Shown here: piece after piece, positions 5,388 to 10,569 of the stretch | How positions within the stretch are numbered: the stretch's first letter is position 1 | How the letters are laid out: each line of letters opens with the position of its first letter | NCBI GenBank assembly: GCA_018241165.1 | Contig: JAFEEK010000502.1 | Location: 1-10,569, forward strand | Length of the DNA: 10,569 nt | From: Pseudomonadota bacterium | GTDB taxonomy: Bacteria; Pseudomonadota; Gammaproteobacteria; Xanthomonadales; Rhodanobacteraceae | Direction of reading: 5' to 3' | Notes under the pieces: model-generated | What the model saw: the letters and a program-made list of their open reading frames with translations, nothing else | The model's database searches: none | What the model was told of the DNA's origin: nothing | Made by a program: the position numbers and the translations under genes

Positions 5388-7427
5388 ATGAGCGTAACGA
5401 CAGGCGCAACAGGCGGTAAGGAACGGACAGGTGCCAACACCCTGCTCGTGGTGTTGCTGATCGCGGCGATCCTGGTGGCCGTGATCGACTTCGGCTGGCT
5501 GACCTACAACGCGTCGCAAGACGCCAAGGCCAGTGCCCTGGTCACCAAGGTGCAGGTGCTGTCGCAGCAGTTGTCGACCGTCGCCAACGCGGCCGCAGGC
5601 GGCAATATCGACGCGTTCAAGAGCCTGGAAGCCACGCGCAACACGATCGACGACCTGCTCAGCAAGCTCAGCAAGGGCGACAAGAACACCGGCATGCGCG
5701 GCTACGGTGAGGTATCCGGCGTCGCCAAGGAAATTTCCGACCTCGACAAGGCCTGGCAACCGCTGAACACAAGCGCCACCAAGATCCTCGACTCCAAGGA
5801 ACAGGTGCTCAACACCGCCCAGGTCGCCGCCGACTTCAACTCCAAGATGCCCGTGCTCAACTCGCGCATGGACGAAGTGGTCAAGATCCTCACCGACAAG
5901 AACGGCTCGCCCAGCCAGGTAATGATCTCCTCGCGCGAGATGCTGCTCGCCGACCGCATGCAGCGCCGCGTGCAGACCATCGTGCAGGGCGGCGAAGAAG
6001 CGCAGTCCGCCGCCGATGGCTTGCAGCGTGACGCCCAGTTCTACGGCGCTGTGTTGGCCGGTCTGATCAGCGGCAATCCGGACCTGAACATCCGCGCGAT
6101 GGACAACCCGAACGCGCGCCAGATTCTTTCGGACATGAACACGCAATGGACCGATCTCGTCGGCGATCCGGTCAAGAAGCTGCTCGATTCCGCCTCGGCC
6201 CTGCAGGATGTGAAACAGGCCGCCGACCAGACCTCGATCGACTCGCAGACCATGCTGCTCAAAGCCGAGCCGGTGGCGGTGCGCCTGGGTGAATTGCAGT
6301 CCTCGCGACCGTTCCCGAACCTCATCATCGGTGTGCTGGCCGCGGCCGCAGCGATCTTCCTCGTCATCCTCTTGATCGCGAGCCAGATCCGCAGCCAGCG
6401 CCAGCGCTACCAGGTCACCGCCGAACTGAACCAGCGCAACCAGGAAGCCATTTTGCGACTGCTCGATGAAATGGGCTCGCTGGCCGAAGGCGATCTGACG
6501 GTGAAAGCCACGGTTACCGAAGACATCACCGGCGCAATCGCGGACTCGGTGAACTTCGCGGTCGAGGCGTTGCGCTCACTGGTGACGACGATCAACGATA
6601 CGGCCTTGCACGTTTCGACCTCGGCGCAGGAAACCCAGGCCACCGCCATGCACCTGGCCGAAGCCGCCGAACATCAGGCGCAGCAGATCACCTCCGCATC
6701 GGCCGCGATCAACGAGATCGCGGTATCCATCGACGAGGTGTCGAAAAACTCGGCCGAGTCGGCCGACGTGGCGCAGCGCTCGGTGCAGATCGCCTCCAAG
6801 GGCGCCGGCATCGTGCGCCAGACGATTCAAGGCATGGACTCGATCCGCGACCAGATCCAGGAAACCTCGAAACGCATCAAGCGCCTTGGCGAATCCTCGC
6901 AGGAAATCGGATCCATCGTCGAACTCATCAACGACATCGCCGAGCAGACGAACATCCTGGCGTTGAACGCCGCCATTCAGGCGGCATCCGCCGGTGAGGC
7001 AGGCCGCGGATTCGCGGTGGTTGCGGACGAAGTGCAGCGACTGGCCGAACGCGCTTCCGGCGCCACCCGCCGAATCGAAACGCTGGTGCAGACGATTCAG
7101 GCCGATACCAACGAAGCGGTCACCTCGATGGAACAAACCACGTCCGAAGTGGTGAACGGCGCGCGCCTGGCCGAGGACGCCGGCACCGCGCTGGGCGAGA
7201 TCGAGCAGGTGTCGAACAACCTGGCCGACCTGATTCAGAACATTTCCGAAGCGGCACGCCAGCAGTCGGCCGCAGCAACGAATATTTCCGCGACCATGAA
7301 CGTGATTCAGGAAATCACCACGCAGACGTCGGTCGGCGCCAGCCAGACCGCCGAGTCGATCGGCAACCTGGCGCAACTGGCCGCAGACCTGCGTCGTTCG
7401 GTGGCGGACTTCAAGCTGCCGGCATAA
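5388..7427 (+). CDS. pilJ: Type IV pilus chemoreceptor PilJ (methyl-accepting)
   Basis: PilJ is the inner-membrane receptor of the Pil-Chp array; in P. aeruginosa it responds to surface contact through pilus interaction. The 679 residues show a short cytoplasmic tail, membrane segment 1 (about 18-37, [17 protein letters not shown]), and a periplasmic domain of about 270 residues, mostly predicted helix. Membrane segment 2 follows (about 311-332), then a HAMP region (about 333-400) and a long signalling coiled coil. The hairpin tip reads [41 protein letters not shown] (517-557). The IQAA and GEAGRGF there are PilJ-like variants of the usual receptor tip. Gln/Glu-rich helices flanking it are potential PilK methylation regions. 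There is no C-terminal NWETF-type tether for CheR. It follows pilI by 37 bases. Confidence 0.97.
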   Translation: MSVTTGATGGKERTGANTLLVVLLIAAILVAVIDFGWLTYNASQDAKASALVTKVQVLSQQLSTVANAAAGGNIDAFKSLEATRNTIDDLLSKLSKGDKNTGMRGYGEVSGVAKEISDLDKAWQPLNTSATKILDSKEQVLNTAQVAADFNSKMPVLNSRMDEVVKILTDKNGSPSQVMISSREMLLADRMQRRVQTIVQGGEEAQSAADGLQRDAQFYGAVLAGLISGNPDLNIRAMDNPNARQILSDMNTQWTDLVGDPVKKLLDSASALQDVKQAADQTSIDSQTMLLKAEPVAVRLGELQSSRPFPNLIIGVLAAAAAIFLVILLIASQIRSQRQRYQVTAELNQRNQEAILRLLDEMGSLAEGDLTVKATVTEDITGAIADSVNFAVEALRSLVTTINDTALHVSTSAQETQATAMHLAEAAEHQAQQITSASAAINEIAVSIDEVSKNSAESADVAQRSVQIASKGAGIVRQTIQGMDSIRDQIQETSKRIKRLGESSQEIGSIVELINDIAEQTNILALNAAIQAASAGEAGRGFAVVADEVQRLAERASGATRRIETLVQTIQADTNEAVTSMEQTTSEVVNGARLAEDAGTALGEIEQVSNNLADLIQNISEAARQQSAAATNISATMNVIQEITTQTSVGASQTAESIGNLAQLAADLRRSVADFKLPA

Positions 7428-7508
7428 GGACGGACTGAACTCCCGCAGGGGTGGCGTCGATGAACGCGGGCCGCTTGGCGCAAATGAATTTGGAGGCTTG
7501 TATCGGGC

Positions 7509-8378
7509 ATGACCGCTGCCGCCGGGAATTGGTCGCCGCCTGTGTCGTTGCCGGGCATGGACGACAGCCAGTTCGAGCGCTGGGCAATTCTGCTCGAAAA
7601 GCGCACGGGCGTTGTCGTGCCGCTCAAGCGCAAGGCGTTCCTGGTGACGAGCGTGCGCGGGCGCATGCGCGAGACCGGTCACACGGATTTCGAGACCTAC
7701 CTTCGCGACTTGCAGAAAATTCCCGAAGGCGCGATCGAGTGGACGACGCTGGTCGATCGCCTGACCGTGCACGAGACGCATTTCTTCCGCCATCCGCCGT
7801 CGCTGGATCTGATCGCGCGCGACTGGCTGCCGCAGATAACGTCCGATCCGGAGCGCGGCGCCATGCATGCCTGGAGCGTGGGCTGCTCCACCGGCGAAGA
7901 AGCCTACACGCTGGCGATGGTGCTGGATCGGCATCTGGCCGAGCGTGGCGGGAAATCCTATTTTGGCGTGACCGCGACGGACGTGAGTCAGCCCGCTTTG
8001 GCCGTTGGTCGCGCCGGGCTTTACCCGCGCACGAAAATGGACGAGATTCCGGTGGAGTACCGCGAGCGCTACGCGCAGGCGCTGGATGCGGACAGTTTTC
8101 GCATCCACGAATCGTTGCGCAAGCGCGTGGGTTTCGCGCAGTTCAACCTGCTCGATGCGGTCGGCGCGTCGATGAAGCGGCTGGACCTGATCTTCTGCCA
8201 GAACGTGCTGATCTATTTTGCCCGCGAGCGGCGTCGCGACCTGCTCGCCACGCTCGCCAAGTTGCTCAAGCCCGGCGGCCTGCTGGTGCTGGGACCGGGG
8301 GAAGTGACGCAGTTCGCGCACGCGCAACTCGCGCGTGTGGACAATCGCAATGTGCTGGCCTTCCGGCGCACGAGTTGA
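7509..8378 (+). CDS. pilK: CheR-type chemoreceptor methyltransferase PilK
   Basis: PilK uses S-adenosylmethionine to methylate glutamates of the receptor, here presumably PilJ. The 289-residue protein has the CheR layout. There is an N-terminal helical domain (about 18-80), then LVDRLTVHETHFFRHP (81-96), the counterpart of the NETxFFR motif. The SAM-binding loop is WSVGCSTGEEAYTLAMVL (122-139). It also has VTATDVSQPALAVGRAGLYP (154-173), LIFCQNVLIYF (227-237) and KLLKPGGLLVLGPGE (251-265). The ATG at 7509 is chosen because no alternative fits better; GGAGG lies 12 bases upstream, rather far. A start at codon 17 (7557) would keep the whole domain but lacks a ribosome-binding site. The 81-base gap after pilJ shows nothing notable. 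chpA starts 10 bases after its stop. Confidence 0.94.
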   Translation: MTAAAGNWSPPVSLPGMDDSQFERWAILLEKRTGVVVPLKRKAFLVTSVRGRMRETGHTDFETYLRDLQKIPEGAIEWTTLVDRLTVHETHFFRHPPSLDLIARDWLPQITSDPERGAMHAWSVGCSTGEEAYTLAMVLDRHLAERGGKSYFGVTATDVSQPALAVGRAGLYPRTKMDEIPVEYRERYAQALDADSFRIHESLRKRVGFAQFNLLDAVGASMKRLDLIFCQNVLIYFARERRRDLLATLAKLLKPGGLLVLGPGEVTQFAHAQLARVDNRNVLAFRRTS

Positions 8379-8388
8379 GAGAACGACC

Positions 8389-10569
8389 ATGAAATTGCAA
8401 GACGACAACATCGACTTCACCACGCTCAATTGGGTCAAGCAGGAACTCGACGAAACGCTCAAGCAGGCGCGCCAGTCGCTTGAAGCCTATGTCGAGGATC
8501 CCGCCGACTCGAGCCTGATGCGTTTTTGCGCGACCTACCTGCACCAGGTGCAGGGCACCTTGCGCATGGTCGAGCTGTACGGCGCGGCGATGGTCGTGGA
8601 AGAAATGGAACGCGTCGCCCTGGCCCTGCTCGACGGCCAGATCAAGGCCAAGGACGACAGCTATTCCGTGCTCATGCGCGGCATCGTGCAACTGCCAGAT
8701 TACCTGGAGCGCCTGCAGAGCGGCCACAAGGACATCCCGATCGTCCTGTTGCCGTTGCTCAACGACCTGCGCGCCACGCGCGGCGAAAAATTGCTGACCG
8801 AGTCGGTATTGTTCTCGCCGGATCTGTCTGCGCCGCTGCCTGCCGCGGCCAGCGGTGCGGCAAGCACCAAGCCGGAAGCGGAATTGAAGGCCGAGGCCGC
8901 GCGCCTGCGCTCGGCATTCCAGTTGTCGCTGTTGCGCTGGATCCGCGAGGATGCCGCCGCCGAACAGCTCGCGCGCATGATCGAAGTGCTCGATCGACTG
9001 CGCAGCGCATGCACGCAGGACGATGCGCGTCGGCTGTGGTGGGTGGCCTCGGGCGTGCTCGAAGGCGTGGCCAGCGGCGCGGTCGAGGCCAATCCGGCCG
9101 TGAAGCTGCTGTTCGGCAAGGTCGATCGCGAGATCAAGCGTCTTGTTGATGGCGGCGAAGCGGGATTCCGTTCCGCGCCGCCGTCGGACCTGACCAAGAA
9201 CCTGCTGTTCTACATCGCCCATGCCGGCGCCGGCGGCGAGCGCGCTGCGGCGATCCGCACCACCTACAAGCTCGATACCTTGCTGCCAAGCGAAAAGGAG
9301 CTCGAACACGCCAAGGGTTCGATCTCCGGACACAACCGCAGCCTGCTCGACACCGTTTCGGTCGCGATCAAGGACGACTTGTTGCGCGTCAAGGAAGCGC
9401 TGGACATCTTCCTGCGCGCGCAGAGCCCGGATCCGGCCGAGTTGATGGCGCAGGCAGATGTCCTGGATCGCGTCGGCGACACCCTCGGCATGCTCGGTTT
9501 GGGCGTGCCGAGGCGCGTGGTCACCGAACAGCGCAAGGTTGTCGAGGAGATGGCGAACAAGTCCCGTCCCGCCGACGAAACGACCCTGCTCGACGTGGCC
9601 GGCGCCTTGCTCTACGTCGAAGCGTCGCTGGACGATCACATCGACCGCCTCGGTGCGGATGCCGGCACGGAAAGTGGTAGCGGCTCCGGCCCACAAGGCC
9701 TGGAACTGCCCAAGGCCGAAGCGCGCAAGATCCTCGATGCGCTGATGAAAGAGGCCACGGCCAACATCGGCCAGGCCAAACTCGATATCGTCGCCTTCAT
9801 CGAATCGCCGTGGGATCACGCCAAGGTCGAGCCGATTCCGCCATTGCTCGAGGAAATCGCCGGCGCGTTGCGCATCCTGGACTTGAACGATGCCGCGCAA
9901 CTGATGAAAGGCATCGTGCGTTTCATCCAGGTCGAATTGCTGCGCCATCGGCGCGTACCGACCGCCGAGCAGATGGACAAGCTCGCCGATGCGCTGGCAT
10001 CGGTGGAGTATTACCTGGAAGCCACGCGCGACCAGCGCGGCGGCCGCGACCGCATCCTCGACGTGACCCGACAGAGCCTGACTGCGCTTGGCTACTGGCC
10101 GGTACCGCCCGATGATGGCGGTGGCGACGGGCTGCCCGGTATTCCGCCGCAGTCCATGCATGCCGTCACGGCGCCGATTGCGATCGCAATGGCCGATGCG
10201 CATCAGGGCGCCTACCCGCGCTGGAGCGAGGATCATCCGGCCAGCGGCGAGGCCGGAGTGAAACCCGAGACCGCAGGCGTCGAGAACGCCGCCGAGATGC
10301 CGACGATCGAATTGACCGGCGAAAGCATCGACGAATACATCGCGCGCATGGATCGCGGCGAACAGTCGCCAGCGCCGGCTGTGCCGTCGCCGGAGCCGCC
10401 GCCTGCGCTGGAAATCGAACCGACGCTGGATGTCGCCGTTGGCCGGGGCCTCGAAGACCTGGTGGTTGGCGAGATGCCGGTTCCGCAAACACCGACCCAT
10501 GATCTGGCGGGCCTGCGCCTGACCGAAACCCAGGCCACTGCGACGCCGGCGCCGAACGTGCGTTACGTC
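8389..10569 (+). CDS. chpA: CheA-like hybrid kinase ChpA/PilL, N-terminal part only
   Basis: ChpA is the central histidine kinase of the Pil-Chp system. In P. aeruginosa it is about 2,470 residues, with a string of phosphotransfer domains before the kinase core and a C-terminal receiver. Here 727 codons are open from ATG 8389 to the last base, so only the phosphotransfer-type region is present and no kinase core is seen. The start IDFTTLNWVKQELDETLKQARQSLEAYVEDP and FCATYLHQVQGTLRMVELYGA (46-66) are ChpA-typical. His52 in HQVQGT matches an Hpt motif. A second helical block (about 165-300) contains KNLLFYIAHAGAG (270-282). A third (about 440-550) contains LLEEIAGALRILDLNDAAQLM (486-506), where Glu stands at the phospho-histidine position. 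Residues 570-725 look like a low-complexity, Pro/Ala-rich linker (PAPAVPSPEPPPALEIEP, 661-678). GAGA upstream is a modest ribosome-binding site. Xanthomonad annotations often call this gene pilL. Confidence 0.95.
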   Translation, partial: MKLQDDNIDFTTLNWVKQELDETLKQARQSLEAYVEDPADSSLMRFCATYLHQVQGTLRMVELYGAAMVVEEMERVALALLDGQIKAKDDSYSVLMRGIVQLPDYLERLQSGHKDIPIVLLPLLNDLRATRGEKLLTESVLFSPDLSAPLPAAASGAASTKPEAELKAEAARLRSAFQLSLLRWIREDAAAEQLARMIEVLDRLRSACTQDDARRLWWVASGVLEGVASGAVEANPAVKLLFGKVDREIKRLVDGGEAGFRSAPPSDLTKNLLFYIAHAGAGGERAAAIRTTYKLDTLLPSEKELEHAKGSISGHNRSLLDTVSVAIKDDLLRVKEALDIFLRAQSPDPAELMAQADVLDRVGDTLGMLGLGVPRRVVTEQRKVVEEMANKSRPADETTLLDVAGALLYVEASLDDHIDRLGADAGTESGSGSGPQGLELPKAEARKILDALMKEATANIGQAKLDIVAFIESPWDHAKVEPIPPLLEEIAGALRILDLNDAAQLMKGIVRFIQVELLRHRRVPTAEQMDKLADALASVEYYLEATRDQRGGRDRILDVTRQSLTALGYWPVPPDDGGGDGLPGIPPQSMHAVTAPIAIAMADAHQGAYPRWSEDHPASGEAGVKPETAGVENAAEMPTIELTGESIDEYIARMDRGEQSPAPAVPSPEPPPALEIEPTLDVAVGRGLEDLVVGEMPVPQTPTHDLAGLRLTETQATATPAPNVRYV

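Noticed and set aside
3980..5440. Minus-strand open frame of 486 codons opposite pilG, pilH and pilI
   Set aside because: It spans three well-supported genes and their junctions, which a real protein gene would not be expected to mirror. The composition is shadow-like.
7451..8392. Plus-strand open frame of 313 codons overlapping pilK
   Set aside because: It is out of frame with the clear CheR motifs, Arg/Ala-rich, and has no recognisable domain.
6576..8462. Long minus-strand open frame (628 codons) opposite pilJ and pilK
   Set aside because: It lies antisense to two genes with clear family motifs. It is rich in Arg, His, Gln and Gly as expected from the complement of GC-rich codons, and shows no recognisable domain or ribosome-binding site.
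8266..10500. Minus-strand open frame of 744 codons opposite chpA
   Set aside because: The plus-strand frame encodes recognisable ChpA with an open frame to the window end. The antisense frame is a by-product of third-position GC bias, with repetitive Arg/Gln/Gly composition and no domain.

Overview
The window is a conserved chromosomal segment of a GC-rich gammaproteobacterium. Protein motifs, gene order and the GC-rich third-position bias all fit the Xanthomonadales/Lysobacterales (a relative of Rhodanobacter, Dyella or Xanthomonas). That assignment is inferred from family resemblance, not from a database search. There is no sign of mobile elements, CRISPR arrays, phage genes, tRNA or rRNA.

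Two divergent gene blocks share a 341-bp regulatory gap (3646-3986). The minus-strand block (1-3645), read right to left, is gshB (glutathione synthetase), a tonB-type energy transducer, yqgE (UPF0301), ruvX/yqgF (RNase H-fold family) and pyrB (aspartate carbamoyltransferase, cut by the left edge). Its genes overlap or nearly touch: GTGA at gshB/tonB, 24 bp at tonB/yqgE, a 17-bp overlap at yqgE/ruvX, and ATGA at ruvX/pyrB. It therefore looks like one transcription unit.

The plus-strand block (3987-10569) is the first part of the type IV pilus chemosensory (Pil-Chp) operon: pilG (response regulator), pilH (response regulator), pilI (CheW adaptor), pilJ (transmembrane chemoreceptor), pilK (CheR methyltransferase) and chpA/pilL (very large CheA-like kinase). 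Only the N-terminal 727 residues of chpA are present, and its reading frame stays open to the last base. In well-studied relatives PilJ senses, PilI couples it to ChpA, ChpA phosphorylates PilG and PilH, and PilK methylates PilJ; together they control twitching motility and cAMP-linked surface responses.

The order gshB-tonB-yqgE-ruvX-(pyrR)-pyrB next to pilGHIJK-chpA matches the Pseudomonas aeruginosa layout, where the gshB-adjacent tonB3 is needed for twitching. Two local points stand out: pyrR is absent between ruvX and pyrB, and the intergenic region is an AT-rich island with promoter-like boxes and two hairpins followed by T-runs. The coding content is ordinary core genome. I found no evidence of a new system; the most open question is what the intergenic region transcribes.
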